A stretch of DNA of 64,000 bases, from assembly GCA_036346405.1 (NCBI GenBank), contig CM070563.1:26721600-26785599 (forward strand). The letters run 5' to 3'. Source of the DNA: Phyllostachys edulis (lineage: Eukaryota; Streptophyta; Magnoliopsida; Poales; Poaceae). A program made the translations under genes and the position numbers. A model generated the notes under the pieces. That model saw only the letters and a list, made by a program, of their open reading frames with translations. It was not told the origin of the DNA and did not search any database. Positions 1 through 10,489 of the stretch are shown here, piece by piece. The number at the start of each line of letters is the position of its first letter. The first letter of the stretch is position 1.

Positions 1-1504
1 TGTGTTAAGTGTTGAACATGCATCTATCAGACCATGAGCGTACATCTTGCATACTTATCAATGTACATCGATCCCACTTCCTTAAGTCCTAATAGTCAAA
101 TGTGTATAAGGAACTTCTCATTGGGAAATCACCAACTGGTAGTTAATTAGCATGTACTATATATCGTTAATACATCTCCTATATGAAATACAAGTTGATT
201 TCAAATGATCTCTAGCTCTGCCCTTCTATGTAGCTCTCATTTTCTCATGCATGATATTTGATTTATCAAATTTTTTATGAAATTATGAAGAGATTACAAC
301 TATTAATTAACAGACTAAGTAAATTCCGATGTATCTTTATACATCTCTCAGCACTTCAAATGTCTTTTAAAGGCTAGGAGCTCTAGTACGCACTAAAGGA
401 GATGGGATTATGATTTCGAAATTTGGTAACAATAGGCCAAATGCTGAAATTTCATTTCTTATAGATGGGAGTAAAAGTTCGTTCTTCGCTCATCATCACA
501 AATCGACACATAGTGGACACACCTCTATATAATTGTATTATTTCTTATTCACTTGCATGTCTTAATGGATACACTACATAGCATTCACATGCATCCACAT
601 CAAAGAGAAGATGAAGACACGATTCAGATTTTGTTTTACTCGATAAATTAGTTTTTGATCATTACTAAACCAATATATCTACCCAAAACCACCTCAATGC
701 AGTAAAAGCAAAAGAGTGCAGTGTAATACTATGAACTAAAGCAACAATTCTCTAATGGACATTAAAGCAACAATTTTCTACTAGATATTAAAGCAACAAT
801 ATAGGTATGTAATAGATTCGCCAAATCACAATCTTACAAAATAACAATTCAACAATTAACAGTGATCAAGAATCAATAAACAAGGAAAGAAAGAAAGGCA
901 AGAGGAAATTGGTTCAACCTAGCAGAGGAGCCGGCCGGAGGAGGGAGCTGGGGAGGCGAGTCGGGGGGTGGCCGACGAGGAGGGAGCCGGGAGGCGGAGT
1001 TTGGGCGGCGCCAAGGAGGAGGGGAGCCGGGAGGCGGAGTTTGGGCGGGCCATGAGGAGGGAGCCGGGAGGTGGAGTTGGGGCAAGGCCAAGGAGGAGGG
1101 AGCTGGGAGGCGAGCGAGGAGCTGGGGGAGGCGGAGTCGAGGCGGGCAAGCGGCGGTGGAGGCGGCGGAGGACGGGAGGAGCAAAGGCTTGGCCGGGGAG
1201 ACTGCTGCCTGGGGGATTAGGCTGGGAGCAGCAGCGCAAGGGGGGGTGGGGGGTTTGGGGAACGGATTTTAGAAACGGGCGCCGGGGGGGGGTGATATGG
1301 CACGCGACCTGTTGTTTTAGCTCCCGAGTGTCTGTAACGAACGACACTCGGGAGATCATTTTTCCTCGTTGCTCCCGTCAAATTTCCCGAGTGTTTTCTT
1401 CTCTCCCCGAGTGTTTCATAGGCACTCGGGAAGTTCCCGAGTGTATTATTCAAAACACTCGGGAAACTTATGAGCACTCAGGAAATTAGACGATTCTAGT
1501 AGTG
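1..1504. mobile_element. CACTA0: right terminus of a CACTA transposon (left part outside window)
   Basis: The segment ends in CTAGTAGTG at 1496-1504, the inverse of the CACTACTAG terminus of CACTA (En/Spm) elements. Just inside lie about eight subterminal motifs, CCCGAGTGT or its complement ACACTCGGG (near 1322, 1352, 1386, 1407, 1422, 1434, 1456 and 1472), in both orientations, as expected for transposase-binding sites of grass CACTA elements. Next to them is a GC-rich block (about 900-1300), and further left AT-rich non-coding sequence with no recognisable protein. The left terminus and the target duplication partner lie outside the window; the 3-bp duplication would be ACT at 1505-1507. 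Non-autonomous or truncated status cannot be judged. Confidence 0.8.
880..1290 (-). other. GC-rich low-complexity block in CACTA0, possible first exon or leader
   Basis: A strongly purine/GC-skewed stretch (gaggagggagccgggaggcg-like units repeated with variation) lies next to the subterminal repeats of CACTA0. The same arrangement, a GC-rich block directly followed by the repeats, is seen at about 9660-9860 in CACTA1 and 36440-36670 in CACTA2, where it lies at the start of a minus-strand transposase gene. By analogy it may be the first exon or leader of a CACTA0 gene. Overlapping frames on both strands are open only because of the composition, and none shows a known domain. Confidence 0.35.
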
Positions 1505-2197
1505 ACTGATATGAAAAAAAAACCTAGTAGGATTTCATGTATCCTTTTTTTTTAGGCGATCATGTGTCGATCTGTCCTAATACTAGGGATTTGGGTGTGC
1601 GCGCGCATGAAGGCCAAGCATCTGTGAGAGGAGGAAAAAGAAGTACGCGGACGGGTGGAGAGCGATGCAAGGTGCAATATATATTCACGTAACTTTGGTA
1701 AGTCGACGGCGACGTGGATTGATGTTTATTTGCATGACTTCAACATCTGAAAATGTCCTCGATCAAACAAAGGTGTTAGGTATGTTCTCAATTATTTGCG
1801 CAGTACTCCTCCGTATTTCTTTAGTTCACGCTGCTTATTCACGCAGCAGATAGCACAAAGATCATGTATTCACTACCGGAGGTAGTAATATATTAGAACA
1901 TCTCTAATACATATTAGCTTCAGCCCCAGGAGAGAGAGCCGATATCAACCGGCTACCAACCAAAACTCCACCGACATGCAAATTAGTTTCAAGATGTGTC
2001 CACAAAATCAAGAGAAGGTATGCACCCACAACTCCGCCTTCCAGAATGCACGATGAGCTTAGGCTAGATCTGCACCAAATTTGGAGCGAAGCTACGATGC
2101 CTCCCTCTGAATTTTTTTGCCGAAATAACACTATTTCGAGCGGTATTTGCAAAATTGATGCTCATCACCGTTCCTGGGTAGCATGGACGGCTCCCGT
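1505..2197. other. unassigned spacer between CACTA0 and the promoter-like region
   Basis: No coding feature is recognised here. One short imperfect inverted repeat is listed separately. The stretch 1900-2170 has mixed composition and only spurious short frames. Confidence 0.5.
1804..1887. repeat. short imperfect inverted repeat, MITE-like
   Basis: TACTCCTCCG at 1804-1813 pairs with CGGAGGTAGTA at 1877-1887, enclosing about 60 bp. The ends resemble degenerate Stowaway termini, but no clean TA duplication can be assigned. Confidence 0.3.
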
Positions 2198-2340
2198 GCT
2201 GCCACGTGGCCTCGTCTGCACCACCCTAAGACGAAGCCGCCTCGTTCGTCCCTCCGTACTATGGACAAGCCACGTGGCCTCATCCACACCACCCTAAGAT
2301 GGAGCCGTCTTGTTCGTCCCTCCTTGCTATGGACAAGCCT
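2198..2340 (+). repeat. tandem duplication, unit about 72 bp, two copies
   Basis: The unit running from CCACGTGGCCTC to CTATGGACAAG occurs twice head to tail (about 2198-2269 and 2270-2340) with a handful of substitutions. Each copy carries CCACGTGG or a relative, a G-box-like core, just upstream of the TATA-containing region at 2535. Confidence 0.7.
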
Positions 2341-2581
2341 TGCGTGTATCCTTCCCATGTTCGGACAAGAAGCGTGTCCGTCCCATGCTCACCCAGACAT
2401 GCCGAAAGCAACCTCTTTCCATTCTATCGTGTCTATCTTGTCCATCGGTCTATCTCCAAGCGACAAGCGCATGCATGCAGTATGTTGTCCCCCGTGCGCA
2501 ATTCCCTCCCGACGTCTTGCTCTCTCATCCTGGCTATAAATGGGGAGTTGCGAGCGAGACTCTTCGCTCGCAGTCATTTTT
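2341..2581 (+). promoter_or_regulatory. promoter-like region with TATA box, cut by the CACTA1 insertion
   Basis: TATAAAT at 2535-2541 follows a GC-rich upstream region and precedes a short leader-like stretch that stops at the CACTA1 boundary (2582). Sequence immediately beyond the right CACTA1 end (24980 onward) leads, after an AT-rich stretch, to the PMD reading frame at 25736. The simplest reading is that CACTA1 landed in the leader or first intron of the PMD gene and separated it from this promoter. This is inferred from position; no transcript evidence is available. Confidence 0.35.
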
Positions 2582-2800
2582 CACTACTACAGAAAAGGCC
2601 TTCACGGACGGTTTAAAAACGTTGTCACAGACGGTTTCGAGAGCCGTCTGAGTTTATGGGTCAGTAATGACATGAGGTCATCACATACGGTTTTCGAACC
2701 GTCTGTAATACATACTATCACAGACGGTTATTAACTCAAAACCGTCTGTGATAGTCGACTATCACAAATGGTTTTATCTACAAACCGACTGTGATATTCT
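2582..2800. repeat. left subterminal repeat cluster of CACTA1
   Basis: Several copies of the core ACGGTTT/AACCGTCTGTGAT occur here in alternating orientation, spaced about 20-40 bp. They match the repeats at the right end of the same element and those of CACTA2. In the En/Spm family such sites bind the TnpA-like protein and are needed for transposition. Confidence 0.8.
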
Positions 2801-2947
2801 TTTGCTTTGCTAAATCTATTTCTGTTTATTGGCTAGTCTTTCACATTCATTTCAGAAACAAGCACATCCAATTCGCATTCATTTCATAAGCAAGCACATC
2901 AAATTTGCATTCATTTCAGAAACAAGCACATCCAATTCACAAATCAA

Positions 2948-5440
2948 TTAACTAAAATTAACCATTAATGTACATTTACACACATGTACCATTAAGTTCA
3001 ATCTTATCCCAATCAAGTTCAATCTACATTGTGAAAATTTCCATCTGGATTTATGACCTGACTGTTTAGGAATGACGCAAAGTGTGATCGAGTTTTTATA
3101 AGCTCGCTCTGTTCCAACGCAGTTTCGGCGATGGTCGCAACCTGTCGCTATGAAGATTAAATTCATGCTTATATAAATTGGTAAGTATGAAACAGTTGTT
3201 GCAAGATTGACAAACCTAAGGATCATTGGTGATAGCGGAACCGATGAGTAGTTCCATGTTGTGGCAAAAATAGTATCCACAGAGGTTGCAGGCCGGCGGC
3301 TGCTGGTGGCACTGCAAAAATAGAATTGGTTAGTTCGAGAGGCATTACTACGAAGTGTTATATAGGATTAATGTGTACTAGCTAGCGAGTACCGAGAAAT
3401 TTAGATCGTGTCGCAGCGTTCTTCCCTTGGATTTCCCTCCTCTAGCATAGAACACGCCGAACGCCCTATGTGACTCCAAGAAGTTACCCTTAGCCATTGC
3501 AAAGGAAGGAAAGACTACAATAGAGTTTCTATGGAGGAAATGTGTTCACCTGTTGATTAAATTCCAGACAACTATGAAGTTGCGAGTGGCCCTCTGTAGG
3601 GAATCTAGGTATATTACCCAGTTTCGTTTTGGTATAATTACAATTAGAATCCAGTGGAATCTATATAGGTATGTCACCATGGTCATTAAACCTAAGTTCG
3701 TGTTGCTTATAAAGTACAAATCAACAAGTATAATCAGTAGTGCAACACTTACTCCTGGTTGTAGGGTAAAAGTATGTATTCCTTGTTACGGCAAGCCAGC
3801 AAAAACTCTATAACGTAATTCTCGACGAATCTTGCATTCTCCTTGATGGTTTGCTCGGAGACCATGTGCGGGTCGAGGAAACCTACCGGTGAATTCCTTA
3901 ATTCAGCTTCAGACATCATGTATCTATATACAAAACCAAGGAGTTATGTATAACATTTATCGGTATTACACGAACATTGACCGTAATTGTACACACTTAC
4001 AGTGTGTAGCATCGCATGAGTGAGACATCGAGGGAGTCGAAATTGAAGAGACAAAATAAGTCCTCGAAGGTCACCATGAAGACACAGTCTTTAGCCTTGT
4101 GGTTAAAATGAACCTCCTTGAACTTGACAGTGACACCCGAGCATCGTTGTTCATCTGTCTTGTTGGCCTGTTCCATGTACCATGTATGCAATATCGTGCA
4201 AGCCGGTCCTAGGGTAGGGTTGTCTAACCTCTCGACCAACAGCTTGCCTAGCACGAATTTTCGGGCCAACAGCAAGAAGGGAATATCAGAACAGGAGTTG
4301 ATCGTCTTCGATTTGCCCTTACTGCCTCGCTTTGTAGAGGTCGACTTCACAAGAGTCGACTGAGCATGACGTGTAGATGCATCTGATGCACTGGGCCCTT
4401 ACCACTTCGGTGCAGTTAGCTCCCGTGGACTTGACACCGTTGCAGGACATTCCCGTGAAGTTGACACCGGAGTAGATAGCTCTAGACAGATGTCCCTCTT
4501 GGGCCACTGGATGAATGTTCCAACGGCTTGCTCTAGAGTCATGACCTCGTCGTTTGGGGGAATATGCAGCGGGACGGCCCCAAAATTGGCACAAACACTG
4601 TCGACATTCTCTTTTGCGAAGCCCAACGTTAGATTTACACCGTGCACGAAAGCCCTGACACTGGATGGATACACTTGGCCCCAAGTAGCATCTAGGGCAA
4701 CCGAGGCATATCTCACTTGGAGCTTGCACTTTGTAGCCACCTACATAACGATACAAAATTAGCTACTCCAACAGGCCTATCAATGATCGAGCATTCTAGA
4801 GATAATAATTATTACCTGGATGTCATCGACAGGAAATCTGTCGTCGCCTATTGGGGTAGGGTTAGGGTTGGACGTGTAGCTACTCGGAAGTTTGGGGGGC
4901 TGGCTAGCACAGTAGGGGCAGGGGCTTGCAACTGATTTAGGACTTGCAACTGAACTTCCCTAAGCTTTTCCTCAAAGCTCTCTAGCTGCCGTTGCATCGT
5001 AGCTCTGACGCGATCATCGATCTCATCTCTCAGGGATTCAGTGTGTCATCTTTGAGGGATTCACGAATCTTCTCTCGTAGCTTTGCATCGCGATCGGCTT
5101 TGGCTCTCTTCCTACTCCGGTATGACTCGTAGTCCGCTCGGAACCAATCTTTCCATGAAACATAAAGACTAGCGTCTCTCATGCGACCCAGGTGCTCATT
5201 GTTTTCCAGGGCCGTGGAGAGTATATCTTTCTCCTTGTCTACCTGGAATGAGCCTTGGGAAGATTGTGCACTCAGCGTTACCTGCAACAGCCCGACATGT
5301 CATTTCACTTCGTATGAAGTTATGGAGTAATTACAAACTAGGTAGTTCGATATCTTACCAGGCGTTGGGACACTTCCTAGTCTGCGGGGTTTGGAAAGGA
5401 GACTTCCCCCATAGACAGGGTACATAATCTCCCCATTAAA
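2948..5440 (-). pseudogene. CACTA1 En/Spm-type accessory transposase gene, 3' half
   Basis: Minus-strand fragments run in gene order from 5287 down. The piece at 5287-5030 contains DILSTALENNEHLGRMRDA and YRSRKRAKADRDAKL, typical of plant Ptta/En/Spm accessory transposases. The piece at 4762-4399 contains PPNDEVMTLEQAVGTFIQWP, a conserved block of grass CACTA second proteins. The piece at 4350-3997 ends with DLFCLFNFDSLDVSLMRC. The region to about 2950 has no clear domain. Stops and frame changes between pieces indicate introns, decay, or both. The upstream part of the gene, present in CACTA2 at 35587-35952, is missing here and replaced by the foreign block at 5435-9440, so this copy cannot make a complete protein. 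The role would be DNA binding at the element ends. Confidence 0.7.
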
Positions 5441-5652
5441 CAATTTTTAAAGATAAAAATATATATATTAGACGAATCTCAAATTCTATTTTCTACAGCT
5501 TGCCGAATCAGACACCTGAACCCGAGTCAAAATCCGACTCCAAGTAACACTGGTTGTCGTAACAAAGTCAGTTTGTAATCTTGAGTTGTGCACGACTTTT
5601 GTTATCGGATAAACTATTCTTCACCCGACAAACAGCACCGGCTTATAAAATA

Positions 5653-5732
5653 CTCCCTCCGGACATTTATAGTTGACGTTAACTAGCTAACATATTAACT
5701 ACGGGACGTCAAGTAATTTAGAACGGAGGGAG
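5653..5732. mobile_element. short Stowaway-like MITE (about 80 bp)
   Basis: CTCCCTCCGG at 5653 is inverted as CGGAGGGAG at 5724-5732, the classic termini of grass Stowaway (Tc1/mariner-derived) MITEs. It is flanked by TA on the left and CA on the right, consistent with a TA duplication carrying one later change. It is very short and non-coding. Confidence 0.65.
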
Positions 5733-6679
5733 CACAAGCTATGTGTCAACTGCTTGACCGCCACCGCCAATTCTCTTCTCCAAAACGGCGAAACCCCATC
5801 TAAAAGTGTCCTCAACAACGACCTACATAGAAACCAAAGATGGAGCCATGCATGGAGGGTTGGAATAGTTCAGATTAAGAATCGCGAGCCCGATTTTGTT
5901 CCCTCGTATCCCAACTACACATGTGGAATAAGTACTATTTTATGGTTGATCCTCTTTATATCTCCTCGTGCCCCATTCCACGATTTAATTGCTAGGTATG
6001 TAGGGTACGCAGCTTTGCTTACCAAAATAATGATAACGGAAGGGTTGTGTCATGCGTGATCTTCTCATAGCCGCCATACCAGATCTCGAGGGGGGATAGG
6101 AGATCCTTATCGTGTGTAAGGTTGTTAGGATTGTGATTCTAGGTTGGATCGTTTTTGGTCTGACATGATCAGATCGTAGAATCACGATTCTATCATATTT
6201 GTAAAAGTATGTATATTTTATATAAAAAATTTAATTATGTTTTCAGACATGCAAGGCTATAGTAAATTTTGTTTTAAATCTTTTAAATTTATTTTCAGAA
6301 TTTGGGTACACTTATTCATTTTACCTAATGTATTTATTTTTTAGTAAACTAATATTTAAAATCCAATATATTAATGGTAATACATTTTTAATATTAGAAC
6401 AACATCAGAAAAAAATAAAGAAAATTAAACTATCAGAACTCTAAATTAGCAATAGGTAAAATGAAATTTATATGTCGATATAGTTTGTTGTCGATTATAA
6501 TCCTACTCGATTATGAGTAAGATCCTAACCAATTCTATGTTATCCTACCTTTAGGATCACGATTCTATGAAATTCGATCCATATAGTGATTCAGATCATT
6601 TTAGCTCTGCGGGGTCGTAGGATCATACAAACCCACGATCCATGTTGCGATCATAGATGATGCTCTAGAGTGCTTCCTA

Positions 6680-7005
6680 CATCGAAAGAGTACTGAACCG
6701 TCGTCGTCTCCCATCGGAAAAAACATTATGCTCGAGACATGGCTCAAGAGTGGTTTGCATGTCGGGAAAGGCTAGGACATTGTCAGCTTTCACCGAAAAC
6801 ACTTAGCACTTGAGACGACGCTCGAGAGCGCTTTGCACACCAAGAGAGGACTAGAACCTAGCCATCTCCCGTCGAAAGAACTTAGCGCTCGAGGGAAGCT
6901 CAGGAGCTTTGCTTGCATTGGGAGAGGGCCAAAACATCACCGTCTACCTTCAGAAAAACATAGCACACGAGGGATGCTCGAGAGCACTGCTCATGTGAGG
7001 AGGAG
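6680..7005 (+). repeat. diverged tandem repeats, unit about 80 bp
   Basis: Four units share the order 'TAGC(A/G)CTCGAGG...GCTC(G/A)AGAGC...TTGCA...GAGAGGGCTAGAAC...CGTC...CGAAAAAAC' with many substitutions. The frame at 6833-7189 runs through part of them but shows no known domain. Confidence 0.55.
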
Positions 7006-7185
7006 ACTTGATGTCATAGCCTCCTATCTTGGATTATTGGCCATGTTGTACACGAAAAGAAAAATGATCCAACGGCAATCAGAAATTATCACTTTACTCC
7101 GAGAGGAGAGGATTTCACATTTAGCCTCAAGAGATGGGGGGTTAGCTCAAGGCCTCACGAGGAAAAGATTTGCTCGACTCGATGG

Positions 7186-7535
7186 GTGAGGATTGGGATC
7201 GACTCAGCTTGGAGGATGAGGATTCGACTCAGCCCAGAGGTTGAGGATTCAACTCAGCTCGGAAGGGTGAGGATTTGACTCAGCCGCTGAGGGTGAGGAT
7301 GAGATCGACTCAACCCCGGAGGGAGAGGATTTGACTCAACCCCATAGGGTGAGGACGGGATCAACTCGGCCCCAGAGGGTGAGGATGGGATCAATATAGC
7401 CCCGGATGGAGAGGATTCGACTCAACCCTGGAGAGTGATAATTTATACTTAGCCCCGGAGGGTGACGATTCGAATCAGCCCCTAAGGGTGAGGATGGGAT
7501 CGACTCAACCTTGGAGGGTGAGGATTTCGCAATGA
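7186..7535 (+). repeat. minisatellite-like array, unit about 30-35 bp
   Basis: About ten diverged head-to-tail copies of a unit close to GAGGGTGAGGATTCGACTCA, extended with GCCCCG, run from 7186 to 7535. Spacer length alternates because some units carry an extra GGGAT. No open frame persists through the array. Confidence 0.75.
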
Positions 7536-7884
7536 GGCTGCTTGAAGGGACAGAAGATGGTGTTGGCTAGGTGCGCTCATCATGACGCATTGCACTCGCC
7601 TTCATCAAGCGCCCGTGAGCCAGACAGCTCGCCAAAGGCGCAAATTACCTTGTAGGGGTCTTCCTGCTTCGAGCTCGGTTCACCATCAAGGCTTGTGTTT
7701 GCTACCTTCTTGAGGACAAGAACACCATCCTAGATGGGGCGTGGACATACATACGACCATGTCATAGGCTTTTGCCATTATTGCTTTGTTTTGCTGGAGT
7801 TGTGTGTCGCTTGTCCCGTGGGCCTAGCGGTTCCAAATGAGTCCGTGAGGTGTCGCCAGATGATGACGCCGATATCCTAATTGG

Positions 7885-8245
7885 AGAGGGGAGCTCCTAC
7901 TCGCGGTGACATCTATTGGTGCGAAGCTAGTTTGTGTCGAGGAAGACGATTCCTACAGAGATGAAGTCATCGAGGCGCAATGGTGCTTGCTGAGGTGGGA
8001 GTCATTGCGCTTAAGTGGAGCCCCCTAGTCACGAAGAATAGTTTGGTGGAGGGGTATCCTCTAGGCCTAACCATTTCACACCAAGATGGAGTCGTCGAGG
8101 CACCTCGGCACTTGTCGAGGCAAAACCGATGATCCAGAGGGGGGAACCCCTAGTCATGGGAACACCCATTGAAGCAGCATCAAGTTTGAGCCGAGGTAGA
8201 CAATCCATGCCACGATGAAGTCTGTTAAGCGGCGCTGGCGCCGCT
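7885..8245 (+). repeat. three diverged repeats, unit about 120-130 bp
   Basis: Blocks beginning with a GGAGCTCCT / GGAGCCCCCTAG / GGGAACCCCTAG motif and ending near 'GATGAAGTC(A)...GAGGCGC' recur three times with strong divergence. Such repeats are common in the non-coding parts of large grass LTR elements. Confidence 0.4.
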
Positions 8246-8739
8246 AGTGTCATAGCGCCCGCCTCCCTCGCAATGATCCTCCCCTCGTAGCTCCCCATAA
8301 ACTGCTTCCAGATGGGGTCGTACTTCCATGTTGACCCAATAGCACCTGATTTGGATGTTATCCGTGGCAGTACGACGTGATGTGAGCTATGCACTCGTGT
8401 CAATGGTGTCTAGAATCTGCGAGCGATTCCCCTAGCTAGCGCCTTGCTTGAGGGTGCAAGGTAGCTTGCCCCCACCGGCGTATCGTCGTATTCTTCATGG
8501 TACGGGTAGCTTTTGGTCGAGGAACACGTTGGTGCTCGAGTATGAGGTGTAACAGTGGTGCGCGAGACCGTGGTGCGTCCGGGGTCGTCCGGACACGCCC
8601 AAGGTAGTGTCAACGCTTGACGGTGAGATGTGTTGATGACGCTCGAAGCCACCGAGATGTGCTAGGAGTCATTGAGACGCGCATAAGGCTACGAATATAA
8701 AGGTGCATTGGAAAAAATTATCCATATCCTATGTATTTT

Positions 8740-8942
8740 TAAAAATTTATTTTAAAGATAACATCTTCTTAACTTTATTTCCAATTCTTACCCTTTTGGT
8801 CACGCCATGGCCCGTGACGTGACCAAATTGTGCTGTCACGCAGTTTGGTCACGTCACGAGCTATGGGGTGACCAAAGGAATTAGAATTGGAAATAAAGTA
8901 AAAAAAGATTATCCTTAAAATATTTTGTAAAAAAGATTAAAA
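8740..8942. repeat. long foldback (arms about 95 nt, short loop)
   Basis: The inner arms are 8771-8827 and 8844-8899, separated by a loop of about 16 nt. They pair over most of their length, including ACTTTATTTCCAATTCT and CGTGACGTGACCAAA. Pairing continues outward through 'ATTTTAAAGATAA' against 'TTATCCTTAAAAT' to about 8740 and 8942. The structure could be a foldback MITE or a small-RNA-generating hairpin. No coding function is expected. Confidence 0.8.
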
Positions 8943-9440
8943 AATAATAAAGGCTCACCTAACCCCACTAGGGGATTCTGCGTAAGAAATGGGTATTTAT
9001 TTCATTTCATTAAAATAAGATGCCAATTCTGTTGGTAAAGAGAAGTACTGTACTCGATAAGTGCCGATATATAAAGGGTAGCAGATTTACCTAGGGAGTA
9101 GGGAATGACATTTTTCTGAAAAAGTTGATGAGCAAATGGATGCGTAAGATTCGATCTCTATGTGTATGGGTATACACATCAATTAATAATAATTAGGATA
9201 TGTAGGGAAAAAAATAGGACCAATACAATGACATAGTTGGCATAAACATTTAAATCCTTCAAGTCATTTAAAAGGAATAATATGCTCAACACAAACATCT
9301 TGTGAACAAATTAGAGCTCAATTTTAAACCCGATTATCAAAACAATTTCAATACAAGACTATTATCATCACAGTGCATTCATCTCAAGCCCGCCACACTA
9401 AACTACAATATATTCTAGTAACAGTATCAAAAAAAATACC

Positions 9441-9970
9441 ATATGAATCACTGACTAGAACAAATACAAATTCCTAAAACAAGTACAACACCTCATACTA
9501 CTCAGTGTTTGAACCAGGTAACAGTGCAATTATCATGAATCAATGAGGACCACGACAAAGATGACAGATTATTGATAGAAAGAGTGAGGAAAAGGCGCTG
9601 GGTCGATAACTTCGGCATTGGTTACCTTTGGGCCGAGGAGAAGGACAAGCAAGGAGCAAGATTTGAGCAAAGAGGGCAGCGACGGGGGAGGTGCGCGGGC
9701 TCGGCTCGGGGAGGAGGCGGCGGGCTCGGGAGGAGGCTCGCCGGGCTCAAGGAGGAGGCGCGCCGGGCTCGAGGAGGAGGCGTTGTCGAGGACGGCGTCG
9801 ACGGGCTCGGGGGAGGAGTTGCGCCGGGCTCGAGGAGGAAGCGGCGGCGGGCTCGGGGGATGAGGGAGTTAGGAGTTGAGAAACTTAATCGTTTGAGTGG
9901 GTGGTGCGGGCAAACTCTAGAGTCCGAATATAAATAGGGATGTACATCATGTGGTTATAAAGTAGAACCG
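9441..9970 (-). other. start region of the CACTA1 accessory gene: AT-rich part and GC-rich first exon
   Basis: Sequence from 9441 realigns with CACTA2 (36245 onward). On the minus strand it would begin with a GC-rich exon (about 9860-9660, gaggaggcgcgccgggctc-type units), matching 36670-36440 in CACTA2. The words GTCCGAAT, then AAATAGGGATG, next to the GC-rich block (9918-9942) are conserved in both copies. Frames through the block are open only because it lacks A/T-rich stops, so no protein is claimed. Confidence 0.45.
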
Positions 9971-9984
9971 TCATAAATAATATT

Positions 9985-10260
9985 ATTTATCATGCATTTG
10001 TTCTACTTTAGAACCGCTCTGTGATATGTGATGTATCATAGACGGTTCCAATCAATAACCGCTCAGTGATATGTTATGTATCATGGACGGTTCCAATCAA
10101 CAACCGCTCAGGATATCATGTATCACGTATGGTTTTACCAAGGAACCGCTCAGGATATCATGTATCATGACGTTTTTACCAAAGAACCGTCTATGATATA
10201 TAATCACAGACGGTTTGTAGATGAAACCGTCTATGATATTATTTTGTATTGGTTAATCTA
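9985..10260. promoter_or_regulatory. internal cluster of subterminal-type repeats in CACTA1
   Basis: At least six pairs of an ACGGTTT-type half site and its complement (AACCGTCTATGAT, AACCGCTCAGGAT and variants) lie in the middle of the element, between the accessory gene and the TNP2 3' end. They match the terminal repeats, and the sequence after them (ATTGGCTAGCCTCAG, then CAAGCACATCC repeats) matches that following the left terminal cluster at 2814-2960. The same internal cluster exists in CACTA2 (36740-37080). A second transposase-binding or promoter region for the accessory gene is the likely role. Confidence 0.65.
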
Positions 10261-10489
10261 GTTCTGTTTATTGGCTAGCCTCAGGGAATGCTAGCCATTC
10301 CCTCTAAAACAAGCAGAAAACAAAACAAGTACATGTATATACATCCAATTCACATTCATTTCAAAAACAAGCACATCCATTTCACAGTACAAATCAATTA
10401 ACTCAAATGCACTAAAATTAACCATTCATTAGAACATACATATACACACATTATTCAATTAATCTTTAAAAATTAGCCCTTCATGATGA

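Larger units (their letters stand above)
5435..9440. other. foreign repeat-rich block replacing part of the CACTA1 accessory gene
   Basis: CACTA1 and CACTA2 align up to about 5435 (35520 in CACTA2) and again from about 9440 (36245). Between them CACTA2 has about 0.7 kb containing transposase exons, while CACTA1 has about 4 kb of unrelated sequence. This block holds a short Stowaway-like element, three sets of diverged tandem repeats and a long foldback. I see no recognisable protein in it; the open frames at 6833-7189, 8029-8403 and 8410-8652 match nothing I know. Its repeats resemble the non-coding parts of large grass retrotransposons, but I cannot name the family or define its ends. Confidence 0.6.

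Noticed and set aside
873..1489. Overlapping open frames of 86-173 codons on both strands
   Set aside because: They arise from GC-rich low-complexity sequence in the CACTA0 end and run through subterminal repeats; no domain or codon pattern supports a protein.
6833..7189. 118-codon plus-strand frame
   Set aside because: It crosses diverged tandem repeats and shows no known domain; most likely chance.
7186..7535. CRISPR-like array
   Set aside because: The units are contiguous and diverged without unique spacers, and the genome is plant; it is a minisatellite.
8029..8652. Two minus-strand frames of 124 and 80 codons
   Set aside because: No recognisable motif, and the region consists of diverged repeats in a block unrelated to genes.
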